Positions 40,014 through 48,654 are shown, counted from the first letter of the stretch. The stretch is DNA of 64,000 bases from Marinirhabdus sp963793275 (GCA_963793275.1 CAWBZL010000003.1:310001-374000); one strand, 5' to 3'. Notes: generated by a model from the letters alone, not told the origin. Program-made: numbers and translations.

Positions 40014-41432
40014 TTAGCGCTGGTCGGCCACCATCACCTGATGCAGCGGCGAACTTTGTTTACTTTCACCTACAATTTCTAAGATTTCCACAGGAGCCCG
40101 GTTTGGGAAACGACCTGGGAATATTTCGGCCAGACAAGCTTCTAATAAGGGTTCTCTTACATCACCCAGCGTTCCTAAATTTGCATAATCTTCGCCTAAT
40201 TCAACATCCGGGTCCAGACCATCTATAAAATCGGTTACGCCATTTGCATTTAATGTTTTAAATACCAATGGAAGCATAGCATAGGTATGGCTAGGATTGG
40301 CTTCGTTAAAGCTAAAGTTTGGTGCCGGTGCATCGAACAATAAAAATGATGCCTGGAATTTCCCTGTGGTATTTGTTCCTACTTGTATTACGTCTATATA
40401 CGGGTTAAGTCCGTTAATAACCAGCTCACTGGCAGAAGCTGATCTACCTGTGGTTATTATATATACGCGTGTAAGATTTAAACTATTTAATGCTTCCCCA
40501 GTGGTGAGTACACCGTCAAACAGTCCAGGTTCGGCATATTCTTCCTGACGGTCTTCATTCCATTCTTCCGTATAAAACACTTGTCCCTGAAATTGTCCGG
40601 TGATCATTCCTGCCAGATCGGTTGCTGTGCTCACCGAGCCTCCTCCGTTATAGCGAAGGTCCAGAACGAGTTCTGTAATACCATCTGCCTGAAATTGGGC
40701 AAAAGCAGCATTCAATTGTGGGTCGAAGTCGCGCGTGAAGGCATTGTACATTAAATAACCAATTGGCTGATTTTCCACCGTTAGAGTATTAGCGATAAAC
40801 ACAGGGTTTTCGGTATACGGTGCTTTGGTAAGTGCTACGGTATCGCCCGTGGACGTTACATTCTCACCATCAAAAGTAGCAAGACCAATAGTGTACGTTG
40901 TGGGTGCAAAAAGTTGACTAAAATTATTTTCGGTAATTTGTTGTCCATCTACAGTGTTAAAGATGATACCGCGTTGCAATCCTTTTGATGAAGCATCTGT
41001 ATCTGGTAGGACATAGCGTACGTAGCCAAAAACATTTCCGCTCATATCCGGATAGCGTATAAGACCGTATTCCATTCCGTTGTTTTCTGAAACACCGTTC
41101 AACGAATTAATAAGCGTTACATAATCGTCGGTAAGGAAACTAAATCTATCCTGCGGCGATTCCAAAAAATCGAATAAGGCTTCGGGTGAATCAAAGGAGT
41201 TTAGGAATGTGTTTTTTTCATCGTCATTAGCAAAAGCATCATTTGCCAATTCGGGTGTATCTGCTTTGTAGAGGTAGAAAAAGTTAAGGCCACGGTAGAT
41301 AAAATCTTTTACCTGTAGCGATACTTCCTCAGATAATTCTGTAGAAATCTCGTCGTCTCTGTCCTTAAAACAAGAAGAGGTAAGGAGGGTTGTGGTGGCG
41401 AGGAGGAGGATTACTATTCTTTTTTTTAGCAT
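40014..41432 (-). CDS. S41 family (C-terminal processing) peptidase, lipoprotein
   Basis: 472 residues. Lipoprotein signal MLKKRIVILLLATTTLLTSSC. A PDZ-like region (about 140-200, LQRGIIFNTVDGQQITENN) is followed by the S41 catalytic domain: LVLDLRYNGGGSV, then the Ser-containing GRSASASEL and a Lys in TTGKFQAS that fit the Ser-Lys dyad. It ends RAPVEILEIVGESKQS. A cell-envelope protease, outer membrane or periplasm. Single gene. Confidence 0.9.
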   Translation of the reverse strand: MLKKRIVILLLATTTLLTSSCFKDRDDEISTELSEEVSLQVKDFIYRGLNFFYLYKADTPELANDAFANDDEKNTFLNSFDSPEALFDFLESPQDRFSFLTDDYVTLINSLNGVSENNGMEYGLIRYPDMSGNVFGYVRYVLPDTDASSKGLQRGIIFNTVDGQQITENNFSQLFAPTTYTIGLATFDGENVTSTGDTVALTKAPYTENPVFIANTLTVENQPIGYLMYNAFTRDFDPQLNAAFAQFQADGITELVLDLRYNGGGSVSTATDLAGMITGQFQGQVFYTEEWNEDRQEEYAEPGLFDGVLTTGEALNSLNLTRVYIITTGRSASASELVINGLNPYIDVIQVGTNTTGKFQASFLLFDAPAPNFSFNEANPSHTYAMLPLVFKTLNANGVTDFIDGLDPDVELGEDYANLGTLGDVREPLLEACLAEIFPGRFPNRAPVEILEIVGESKQSSPLHQVMVADQR

Positions 41433-41840
41433 AATATCTTTTTATTTTTTTTCAGCACGTTATTTTTTAATGTTTTCCTCTCTTTTATGCCTCAATTGTC
41501 GGAGATGGGAAAGAAAACCCACGCGCTACTATTTTACTTTAAAATAACTCTGTTTATGAATTCGTATTCTGTTTTTATGTAATAATGTTCAAATTTAAGG
41601 CCGAATTGATCTTTTTTGTTCCGTTTCAGCAAAATTAAATTTAAAATTAAATAAAAAATTTTCATCTTTCAGTCCTGAGGTTTCGGAACGTTCTCTATTC
41701 TTTTCTCTATTAGTGTAGCGGTATTTATTCTATTTCAAATGTAACAAAATTTCAGGTAGTTCGTCGTAATAGTATAAGGCTCCTTAACAGAGCTTTACTA
41801 ACCATCAAAAAAAAGATTTCCACCTTTGTGGGAAGTGAAC
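41433..41840. other. Divergent intergenic region
   Basis: About 410 AT-rich bases between the S41 peptidase and the sigma-factor operon. No gene seen. CACCTTTG at 41821-41828 is close to the -7 consensus and, if used, would give the sigma factor a leader of only a few bases. I found no other clear element. Confidence 0.45.
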
Positions 41841-42347
41841 ATGAAACAAGGAGAATTTTTGGATACTGTACTTCCTTTTAAGGACAAGCTGTTCCGGCTT
41901 GCCAGAAGAATCCTTGTGTCTAGTGATGAAGCCGAAGATGCCGTACAAGAAGTGTATTTGAAATTGTGGAAGAACAAACGTAGCCTTCAGAACTATAGAA
42001 ATCCTGAAGCGTTTGCCATGACAATGACAAAAAACTATTGTCTGGACAGGTTGAAATCGAAACAGGCAGGAAATTTGAAGATAGTGCACAGTAATTATGC
42101 ACATTCGCAAAATGTAGAACGCGAGATTGAAGCAAATGATGGCGTAGCATTGGTTTTTAAGCTTATGGAAGGCCTGCCGGAACAACAAAGAATAGTCTTA
42201 CAGTTACGGGACGTAGAGCAGTTTGAGTACGCTGAAATAGCAGAAATGCTCGACAGTAATGAGACCGCCGTTCGTGTGGCGTTATCGAGAGCCCGAAAAA
42301 CGGTGAGAGAACAATTAATACAATATAATAATTATGGAATTAACTAA
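41841..42347 (+). CDS. ECF-family RNA polymerase sigma factor
   Basis: 168 residues from ATG 41841 (MKQGEFLDTVLPFKDKLFRL). Region 2 carries DEAEDAVQEVYLKLWKN, and region 4 carries LPEQQRIVLQLRDVEQFEYAEIAEML with the helix-turn-helix SNETAVRVALSRARKTVRE. First of four genes; it overlaps the next by 14 bases. The target promoter is not known; by analogy it may drive its own operon. Confidence 0.9.
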   Translation: MKQGEFLDTVLPFKDKLFRLARRILVSSDEAEDAVQEVYLKLWKNKRSLQNYRNPEAFAMTMTKNYCLDRLKSKQAGNLKIVHSNYAHSQNVEREIEANDGVALVFKLMEGLPEQQRIVLQLRDVEQFEYAEIAEMLDSNETAVRVALSRARKTVREQLIQYNNYGIN

Positions 42348-42771
42348 CATAGAGCAGCTCTTAGAGACCTATTTTGAAGGGAACACCACGTTGCAGGAAG
42401 AAGCAACATTACGTTCTTACTTTTCTTCTGCTGAAGTAGCACCACATTTACAACAGTATATCCCACTATTTGCAGGTTTTGCGAAAGCACAGGCAGAACG
42501 TTCTATGCGTGAGATCGTGCTCCCAAAAGAAGAGAAATCCAGCAATTCCCGTTGGTGGATAGGTATAGCAGCCTCTTTATTGGTTGCCGTAGGAGTTTTT
42601 GGTTTTTTTAACCAAGAACCTTCCCTAACTGCCGAAGAAAAAGAAGCTATCGCTGCCTTTGAGAAAACAAGAGAAGCGTTTAAGATGATGTCTCAAAATT
42701 TTAATGAGGGCGCCGAAGAACTGGTATACATTGAAAAATTTAAAGAAACAAAAAACAGAATTTTAAAATAA
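42334..42771 (+). CDS. Probable anti-sigma factor, single-pass membrane protein
   Basis: 145 residues. The cytoplasmic N-part has the short helical pattern seen in many Bacteroidota anti-sigma partners (IEQLLETYFEGNTTLQEEATLRSYF). A single membrane helix (WWIGIAASLLVAVGVFGFF, about 74-92) is followed by a short outer tail. Its start overlaps the sigma gene by 14 bases, strongly suggesting it controls it. No zinc-binding HxxxCxxC motif, so it is not a ZAS-type anti-sigma. Confidence 0.72.
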   Translation: MELTNIEQLLETYFEGNTTLQEEATLRSYFSSAEVAPHLQQYIPLFAGFAKAQAERSMREIVLPKEEKSSNSRWWIGIAASLLVAVGVFGFFNQEPSLTAEEKEAIAAFEKTREAFKMMSQNFNEGAEELVYIEKFKETKNRILK

Positions 42772-42789
42772 ACCCTAATAATATATACG

Positions 42790-43326
42790 ATGAAAAAAAT
42801 AGCAATTATAATCGCCTTGATGGTAGCACCCTTGTTGGTGAACGCTCAAAATCCGTTTGCGTCTTTCGAGAATAGTGATGACGTAACCAGTTTTGTAGCG
42901 ACTAAAAAAATGTTCAAATTATTGAGCAAAATGGATTTTGACTCCAACGATCCGGAAGTAAAAGAATATCTTGACCTGGTAAACAACCTCGATAATGTTC
43001 GCATTTTTACTACTGAAAATCCTTCCGTAGGAAAAAAGATGGACGACGCAGTTGCAGACTATGTCTCTAAAAACGGAACATTATCTGAACTGATGCGTGT
43101 AAAAGACGACGGTAAAAATGTAAAATTTTACAGCAAAGAAGGTAAAAATGACAACTTTGTAACCGAACTTCTCATGCATCTTACCGGAAACATAGACGGA
43201 AAACAAAGAACTGTAGTGATGAGTATTACTGGTAATATAGACCTTAAAAAAGTGTCTAAACTTACCAAAGACCTTAACGTTCCAGGGAGCGAAGAATTGA
43301 AGAATATAGACAAGAAAAAATCGTAA
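42790..43326 (+). CDS. Exported DUF4252 protein
   Basis: 178 residues with a signal peptide (MKKIAIIIALMVAPLLVNAQ). The rest has the DUF4252 pattern (LDLVNNLDNVRIFTTEN, LMRVKDDGKNVKFYSKEG). Third gene of the sigma operon. Function unknown; such proteins travel with ECF sigma factors in Bacteroidota and might sense or respond to envelope stress (inference). Confidence 0.78.
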   Translation: MKKIAIIIALMVAPLLVNAQNPFASFENSDDVTSFVATKKMFKLLSKMDFDSNDPEVKEYLDLVNNLDNVRIFTTENPSVGKKMDDAVADYVSKNGTLSELMRVKDDGKNVKFYSKEGKNDNFVTELLMHLTGNIDGKQRTVVMSITGNIDLKKVSKLTKDLNVPGSEELKNIDKKKS

Positions 43327-43328
43327 GT

Positions 43329-43880
43329 ATGACAACCGTGATAAAATATGTATCGTTATTGGCAATAGCTGCATTGAGTTTAATCTCTTGTAATAATGAG
43401 CCATCCCTACAAAAGTATCTGGTAGAAAAGCAGGACGACGATAAGTTTATGAAAATAGATCTGGCAACCAGTTTGTTACAAGGTGAAAACAACACGTTTA
43501 CACCAGAAGAGCAGAAAGTGCTAAACTCTGTTAAGAAAATAAACGTAGTGGCCTACCCTTTAAAAGGAGATAAAACCGAATACGAAACTGAACGTAAAAA
43601 GGTACAAGCCATTCTAGCGAATGAAAAGTACCAGACATTAATGAAAATGGGCTCCAATAAAAGTGGCGCCACCTTGAAGTATACCGGTGAAGAAGATGCT
43701 ATCGACGAGCTGATTGTTTTTGCCAGTGATTCTGAAAAAGGTTTCGCCATTTTTCGCCTAATTGGGGACAACATGGAACCAGATGATTTGGTAAAACTAA
43801 TGAGCTCTATCGACAAAGGAGACATAGATCCTTCACAATTGAAAAGTATAGGAAGTATGTTCGATATGAATATTGAATAA
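43329..43880 (+). CDS. DUF4252 lipoprotein
   Basis: 183 residues. Lipoprotein signal MTTVIKYVSLLAIAALSLISC. The body resembles the previous protein in the DUF4252 pattern (VKKINVVAYPLKGDKTEYETE, ELIVFASDSEKGFAIFRLIG). Starts 2 bases after its neighbour's stop. Last gene of the sigma operon and followed by a terminator at 43962-43992. Confidence 0.78.
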   Translation: MTTVIKYVSLLAIAALSLISCNNEPSLQKYLVEKQDDDKFMKIDLATSLLQGENNTFTPEEQKVLNSVKKINVVAYPLKGDKTEYETERKKVQAILANEKYQTLMKMGSNKSGATLKYTGEEDAIDELIVFASDSEKGFAIFRLIGDNMEPDDLVKLMSSIDKGDIDPSQLKSIGSMFDMNIE

Positions 43881-43961
43881 TAATAGATTCATTTCTCCGT
43901 TTTAGGAATATATCAATATTTGTTGCATCAAATTCAGTGACTCGTTTTTGATCTCAACTGG

Positions 43962-43992
43962 AAAAGCTTCAGCAAAATGCTGAAGCTTTTTT
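43962..43992 (+). terminator. Terminator of the sigma-DUF4252 operon
   Basis: AAAAGCTTCAGC and GCTGAAGCTTTTTT around an AAAAT loop: a 12-bp stem followed by a T-run. Confidence 0.93.
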
Positions 43993-44040
43993 CGTTAACT
44001 CAAATCAAACGGGATTTGACTCATTTGCCACATGTACCCG

Positions 44041-44058
44041 TTTGGCACGGGCTTTGAA
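44041..44058 (+). promoter_or_regulatory. Candidate sigma-54 promoter (-24/-12)
   Basis: TTTGGCACGGGCTTTGAA fits YTGGCACG-N4-TTGCW except that the C of the -12 GC is A. The GG/TTG spacing is canonical. Predicted start near 44068. No protein gene lies downstream on this strand before a terminator. Confidence 0.55.
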
Positions 44059-44067
44059 AACTACTCT

Positions 44068-44198
44068 TTGAAAGCTAATTACTTCGCCCCGAAATAATTG
44101 TAATTCAGTTTTTTAGGTTGCCGGAGATCCTGCAGAGACAGGTTAGGTTAACTGAAATTTTGAGACCCTAAGCGCGCTGTCGACTTAGGGTCTTTTTT
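44068..44198 (+). ncRNA. Putative small RNA, about 130 nt
   Basis: A short region between a sigma-54-like promoter and a strong terminator, with no open frame of use. AATTCAGTT (44110 on) can pair with AACTGAAATT (44151 on), enclosing a small CCTG-CAGG hairpin. The stretch lies between convergent genes with no other job to do. I do not recognise a known RNA family. It may instead be only a leftover spacer plus a purB-side terminator, but the T-run is on the plus strand. Confidence 0.45.
44163..44198 (+). terminator. Terminator of the putative small RNA
   Basis: AGACCCTAAG (44163-44172) and CTTAGGGTCT (44183-44192) with a 10-base loop, then TTTTT. On the minus strand no T-run follows, so it favours plus-strand termination. 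Confidence 0.88.
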
Positions 44199-44221
44199 AT
44201 ATAAACTTTCAGAATAATTGA

Positions 44222-45565
44222 TTAAATCCCTGTATAATTTGAAGGTGTTATCACACGCATTTCCGCTTTAATTTCTTCCGAAACTTCTAGTGTTTCAATA
44301 AAATCTGCCATAGATTTCTGGGTGATGGCCTCGTTGGTTCTGGTTAAGCCTTTTAATGCCTCGTAGGCGTTGGGATAGGCTTCACGTCTTAGGATGGTTT
44401 GGATGGCTTCGGCAACTACAGCCCAATTGTTTTCGAGGTCTTCTGCAAATTTGGCTTCGTTAAGAAGTAATTTGTTTAACCCTTTTAAGGTTGAAGCAAA
44501 TGCAATTAAGGTATGTCCTATAGGCACACCAATATTTCTAAGTACTGTACTATCGGTTAGATCTCGTTGTAAACGACTCACAGGTAATTTTGCTGAAAGA
44601 TGCTCGAAAACAGCATTCGCAATTCCAAGATTTCCTTCACTGTTCTCAAAATCTATCGGGTTTACTTTGTGTGGCATTGCAGAGGAGCCTACTTCCCCTT
44701 TTTTAATTTTCTGCTTGAAATAATCCATAGATACATACGTCCAGATATCACGATCCAGGTCTATCATAATGGTGTTTATACGTTTTAGACAGTCAAAAAG
44801 CGCCGCCATATGGTCGTAATGTTCAATTTGTGTAGTAGGGAAAGAGTGGTGCAAGCCCAATCTGTCCTGTACAAAAGAAGTTCCAAAAGCTTTCCAGTCT
44901 ATAGTTGGGTACGCAACTTTGTGTGCGTTAAAATTTCCTGTGGCACCACCAAATTTTGCTGCGCTTTTAATGTTGTTTAACAAATCGAATTGCTCTTCCA
45001 GGCGTACAACAAAAACTTGTAATTCTTTACCTAATCGTGTTGGCGATGCAGGTTGCCCGTGGGTACGCGCCAGCATTGGGATGTCTGCCCAATCGCTTGC
45101 CAATTGTTTTAGTTTGTCTTTAACTTCAAATAATTGAGGAACATACACAGTATTCATCGCATCTTTCAGAGACAATGGGATTGCGGTATTGTTAATGTCT
45201 TGTGATGTTAAACCGAAGTGAATAAACTCTTTATATTGCTGAAGTCCAAACGCGTCAAATTTTTCTTTGATGAAATATTCAACAGCCTTTACATCATGAT
45301 TGGTTACTTTTTCAGTGTTTTTAATGTGCTGTGCATCTTCCGTAGAAAATTCGCTGTATAACTTTCTTAATTCGGGAAAAAGGGCAGTATCAAAATTCTT
45401 TAACTGGGGAAGAGGCTCTTCCACCAACGAAATAAAGTATTCAATTTCTACCTGAACCCGGTACTTTATAAGTGCTTCTTCAGAAAAAAACGGAATAAGT
45501 GATGCAGTTTTTGAAGCGTAACGCCCGTCAATAGGCGAAATAGCTTGTAAGGCTTGGATGGACAT
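44222..45565 (-). CDS. purB: Adenylosuccinate lyase
   Basis: 447 residues, normal length for the E. coli-like type. Contains the fumarase/ASL signature GEVGSSAMPHKVNPIDFE and the substrate-binding pattern TSQDINNTAIPL. Catalyses two steps of purine synthesis: SAICAR to AICAR and adenylosuccinate to AMP. Starts MSIQALQAISPIDGRYASKT. Single gene. A -7-like box (TATCTTCG, minus, 45620-45627) lies about 60 bases upstream. Confidence 0.97.
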   Translation of the reverse strand: MSIQALQAISPIDGRYASKTASLIPFFSEEALIKYRVQVEIEYFISLVEEPLPQLKNFDTALFPELRKLYSEFSTEDAQHIKNTEKVTNHDVKAVEYFIKEKFDAFGLQQYKEFIHFGLTSQDINNTAIPLSLKDAMNTVYVPQLFEVKDKLKQLASDWADIPMLARTHGQPASPTRLGKELQVFVVRLEEQFDLLNNIKSAAKFGGATGNFNAHKVAYPTIDWKAFGTSFVQDRLGLHHSFPTTQIEHYDHMAALFDCLKRINTIMIDLDRDIWTYVSMDYFKQKIKKGEVGSSAMPHKVNPIDFENSEGNLGIANAVFEHLSAKLPVSRLQRDLTDSTVLRNIGVPIGHTLIAFASTLKGLNKLLLNEAKFAEDLENNWAVVAEAIQTILRREAYPNAYEALKGLTRTNEAITQKSMADFIETLEVSEEIKAEMRVITPSNYTGI

Positions 45566-45797
45566 GGTTCTAATTTTAAAGGTGTTTTAAAGCTTTTTTG
45601 CTTCGAAAAATAAAGATGCGAAGATACGAAATCTGGAAGTAGAAAATGGAAAGTAGAAACTTTAAGAAACGACGAAGTACGAGCGATGCGCTACGAAAAC
45701 TAAAAATATACATTGAAAGGAATAGTTTCCTAAACCTAATAAGTTTCAGGAAGCTACTAATTTCAGGATTGATATTAATTCTTGCGCATTGGCTACT

Positions 45798-46388
45798 TTA
45801 GGAAGTGAAGGTGCGTGTGGGAGGTGTGAAGGTTAAAATTAATTCCAGCGTTTTCTTACCCCGGCTTTTATAACCAGCACTTCCCTGCGCTAAGTTTTGT
45901 TGAATTATCGTCGCTAGTTCAGGGTGTATCCAATTTGTCTCAGTTCCCAAAAAATACAGCGCTGTCATTGCCCGAGCCTGACAGGCTACTTTTTGATCTG
46001 TGATCATCCAATCGAAACAACATTCGGTCATTATTTTTTTGTGCTGAGATGTTAGGGCGTTTTTGTAAACTTTGTTTGTATTTTTATAATATCCAAGAGT
46101 AAGCAATTCACAAATTAATGCGAAGGAACGCAGCTGTCCGTCACTTTTGGCGGTAGGCAAATTTTCAAAAATATAATCTAAGAACGGAAAAATATGAGAA
46201 ATATCTTTTCGGCACACAAATTCCAAAACCCAGGTGGCTTTTGTGGCTAGTTTGTTGTCCTCGTGAAAGCAGAATTCCAGCAGCTCCTGTAGTGTTTCCG
46301 GATGTGCCAATACCCAATTAGCAGCATCGAGCCTGTTTTTTCGGTATGCCTTTTTGTAATTTATCTGCTCGAATACAGCTGATTTCAT
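45798..46388 (-). CDS. Helical (HEAT-like) repeat protein next to the sirtuin
   Basis: 196 residues from ATG 46388, one base after the sirtuin stop; the upstream alternative lies inside the sirtuin gene. Sequence is all-helical with repeated WVLAHPETLQELLEFCF and WVLEFVCRKDISHIFPF patterns, like HEAT/ARM folds. In databases such proteins are often called 'adenylosuccinate lyase', which I reject: it has none of the lyase signatures and is a third of the length. The purB neighbour may have caused that label. Function unknown; a protein-binding scaffold is a fair guess. Confidence 0.68.
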   Translation of the reverse strand: MKSAVFEQINYKKAYRKNRLDAANWVLAHPETLQELLEFCFHEDNKLATKATWVLEFVCRKDISHIFPFLDYIFENLPTAKSDGQLRSFALICELLTLGYYKNTNKVYKNALTSQHKKIMTECCFDWMITDQKVACQARAMTALYFLGTETNWIHPELATIIQQNLAQGSAGYKSRGKKTLELILTFTPPTRTFTS

Positions 46389-46389
46389 C

Positions 46390-47067
46390 TTATAACTTTT
46401 CAATTTCCTCAATCACTTTGGGAACTCCGGTAGAAGCTTTTTCAGCAAAAACGGTGATATGAGCACTGCTTTCTATGGACGGATTAGGATCTACGAAATA
46501 ACAGTTTGCATCGGGTTGTGCGTATTGAATTAACCCTGCCGCGGGATATACCTGCATAGAGGTTCCTACAATTATAATTATATCTGCTTTGGAAACGATT
46601 TCTGCAGCAACTTCAATAAGTGGCACAGCCTCTCCAAACCACACAATGTGCGGGCGTAGCTGATGGTTATGTTCGCAAAAATCCCCTATGTTGAGGTCGG
46701 TTTTCCAATCCAGGATTAGATCTTCGTCAAAGGTGCTTCGTACTTTTAAGAGTTCTCCGTGCAGATGAATTACTTCACTACTACCTGCTCTTTCATGTAG
46801 ATCGTCTACATTTTGGGTGATAATAGTTACGTCGTGATTTTGTTCAAGACGGGCAATGGCTTCATGCGCTGCATTGGGCTTCACCTCTAATAATTGCCTG
46901 CGACGCTCATTATAAAAATTAAGTACCAACGCCGGATTATTCGCATATCCTTGTGGGGAAGCAACGCTCATAACATCGTGTCCTTCCCAGAGTCCATTAC
47001 TGTCTCTAAAAGTTTTAAGTCCGCTTTCTGCACTAATTCCTGCTCCTGTGAGTACTGCTATGTTCAA
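46390..47067 (-). CDS. cobB: Sir2-family NAD-dependent deacylase
   Basis: 225 residues starting at TTG (47067); no ATG fits ahead of the NAD-binding GAGISAESGLKTFRD. Other motifs: TQNVDDLHERAG and the catalytic His in VIHLHGEL. FYNERRRQ matches the Tyr-x-x-Arg that marks class III (SIRT5-like) sirtuins, which prefer succinyl and malonyl lysine. The four zinc cysteines found in most sirtuins are not seen (only one Cys, in DFCEHN), as in a known zinc-free bacterial subset. Cytoplasmic. Pairs with the helical-repeat gene one base downstream. Confidence 0.9.
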   Translation of the reverse strand: MNIAVLTGAGISAESGLKTFRDSNGLWEGHDVMSVASPQGYANNPALVLNFYNERRRQLLEVKPNAAHEAIARLEQNHDVTIITQNVDDLHERAGSSEVIHLHGELLKVRSTFDEDLILDWKTDLNIGDFCEHNHQLRPHIVWFGEAVPLIEVAAEIVSKADIIIIVGTSMQVYPAAGLIQYAQPDANCYFVDPNPSIESSAHITVFAEKASTGVPKVIEEIEKL

Positions 47068-47163
47068 GATGGTACTTTTAAGTTATTAATTTTACTAAGT
47101 TACTAAGTTTTAAATAATTTAATGTGCGGTACTTTATATGATTTCAAAGTAAATTTTACATTT

Positions 47164-47252
47164 CGTTATTCGTTATTCGTTATTCGTTATTCGTTATTCG
47201 TTATTCGTTATTCGTTATTCGTTATTCGTTATTCGTTATTCGTTATTCGTTA
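47164..47252. repeat. Heptanucleotide tandem repeat (CGTTATT)n
   Basis: Nearly 13 perfect copies of the 7-base unit CGTTATT. It lies between the divergent cobB and the methyltransferase gene, about 97 bases upstream of the cobB start and 122 bases upstream of the methyltransferase start. No coding frame crosses it. Confidence 0.98.
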
Positions 47253-47373
47253 CGAAAATTCGAAAGTCAGACCTTCCAGGTTGCGATCGCTATAGCCAGA
47301 GAAAACCAGCAGGTCTTTTTCTTACTGCCACTCCTTCTAAAAACTTATTGTTTTTTCCTAATTTCGTATTCTT

Positions 47374-48042
47374 ATGAGCAATACAGAGCAGGACTTATTT
47401 AACTATCTCCGGGGTTTTTTAACCGATAGACGCAAAGCCCTTTTTGAGAAGGTATTATCCAGGCGTACCCGCCATTTTACGGTGGTGACCGAAGATGTAT
47501 ATCAGTTACACAACACCAGTGCGGTTATGCGCACCTGCGATGTGTTCGGGATCCAGGATCTATATGTGGTGGAAGAAATTTCAGGAAAACGGATAGACAA
47601 AGAAATTGCTATGGGAGCTCAAAAATGGGTGACATTGCAACGTAAAAATAATATTCAGCAATGCATGAAGGATTTAAAACAGCAAGGCTACCAGCTTATT
47701 GCCACCACACCGCACGATAATTCTACCTATTTACACGAGTTTGATATAACTAAGAAAGCTGCTTTTTTCTTCGGAAAAGAGACAGATGGTTTAAGTGATG
47801 TGATGATGAATGAAGCCGACGGATTCTTAAAAATCCCCATGCACGGCTTTACTGAAAGTTTAAATATTTCGGTATCTGCGGCTATTGTGCTGCAGGATGT
47901 GGTAACAAGGTTAAAACAAACCAATATTGAATGGCAGCTTACCGACGAAGAAAAATTTGAGATAGAAATGGAGTGGATGAAACGCACGATAAAAAGCCAG
48001 AAGAAAATTATTGATCGTTTTCAGAAAAATAAATCATTGTAA
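47374..48042 (+). CDS. TrmH/SpoU family RNA 2'-O-methyltransferase
   Basis: 222 residues. SPOUT-fold motifs: motif 1 at NTSAVMRTCDVFGIQDLYVVE, motif 2 FFFGKETDGLSDVMMNEADG, motif 3 IPMHGFTESLNISVSAAIVL. Likely transfers a methyl from SAM to the ribose of a tRNA guanosine (TrmH, position 18) or a related site. It has a C-terminal basic extension (WMKRTIKSQKKIIDRFQKN), typical of TrmH. Substrate not provable from sequence. Followed 11 bases later by a small gene. Confidence 0.88.
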   Translation: MSNTEQDLFNYLRGFLTDRRKALFEKVLSRRTRHFTVVTEDVYQLHNTSAVMRTCDVFGIQDLYVVEEISGKRIDKEIAMGAQKWVTLQRKNNIQQCMKDLKQQGYQLIATTPHDNSTYLHEFDITKKAAFFFGKETDGLSDVMMNEADGFLKIPMHGFTESLNISVSAAIVLQDVVTRLKQTNIEWQLTDEEKFEIEMEWMKRTIKSQKKIIDRFQKNKSL

Positions 48043-48053
48043 TTGGTGGGTTT

Positions 48054-48392
48054 ATGAAAGAACAAATATGGGTCTTACGTACTGAACCGTTATTACAATT
48101 TCAATTTTTGGAAAATGGATTTCAATTTACGGATGATTCTGAATCCAACACAAGTCAATTTTTTGAGTACCGAAACATCTCAAAGCTTGACGCAAGAGAA
48201 AAATCGACAAATTGGTGGTTAACAATCGTTGATTTTTTTGTGGGAATTTTATTTCAGGCAGGTGGTGAAATTCAGAAAGAGGGACGTCAAATTAGATTTG
48301 AGTACTCTAAGCAATTAATTATTTTACTATTAAACAATTGCGATTGGGAGAAAATCATTAAAACAAGAGAATTTATTTCATCCAGACTCTAA
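48054..48392 (+). CDS. Hypothetical protein, possibly PH-like
   Basis: 112 residues, 11 bases after the methyltransferase and on the same strand. It contains FFEYRNISKLDAREKSTNWW and RQIRFEYSKQLIILLLNNCD, a pattern of strands and a final helix reminiscent of bacterial PH-like domains. No signal peptide. A weakly hydrophobic stretch IVDFFVGILFQAGG sits in the middle. Not recognised as a named family. Confidence 0.55.
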   Translation: MKEQIWVLRTEPLLQFQFLENGFQFTDDSESNTSQFFEYRNISKLDAREKSTNWWLTIVDFFVGILFQAGGEIQKEGRQIRFEYSKQLIILLLNNCDWEKIIKTREFISSRL

Positions 48393-48396
48393 ACCC

Positions 48397-48642
48397 TTAC
48401 AATTCGTCAATTTCATTCAAAAACTCAGTAATTGCGTCCTGAGCCATTGGTAGCTCATCTTTTCTTATAAACACACGTACTTGACCGGGAACTCCAATGG
48501 CAAAACCACTGGTAATACCACTTTGATGATCGTCTTTAATAATAGGTTCTATACCAAGATCGAGTAATCTTGCACGTAAGCCCTGTGCAATCATTGCTGG
48601 ACCCGTGTAAATTCTTGTTGTTTCTTCTAAATTTTCGCTCAT
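48397..48642 (-). CDS. DUF2007 domain protein
   Basis: 81 residues: TRIYTGPAMIAQGLRARLLD and VFIRKDELPMAQDAITEFL match the DUF2007 'signal-transducing protein' family, distantly PII-like. Single domain, cytoplasmic. It is 12 bases downstream of the next membrane protein gene and likely co-transcribed with it. Exact role unknown. Confidence 0.8.
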   Translation of the reverse strand: MSENLEETTRIYTGPAMIAQGLRARLLDLGIEPIIKDDHQSGITSGFAIGVPGQVRVFIRKDELPMAQDAITEFLNEIDEL

Positions 48643-48654
48643 AGTTTTAGGGGT

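Noticed and set aside
45798..46388. Second adenylosuccinate lyase gene
   Set aside because: It lacks the lyase signature and has only 196 all-helical residues.
47164..47252. CRISPR or similar array
   Set aside because: The unit is 7 bases with no spacers; a plain tandem repeat.
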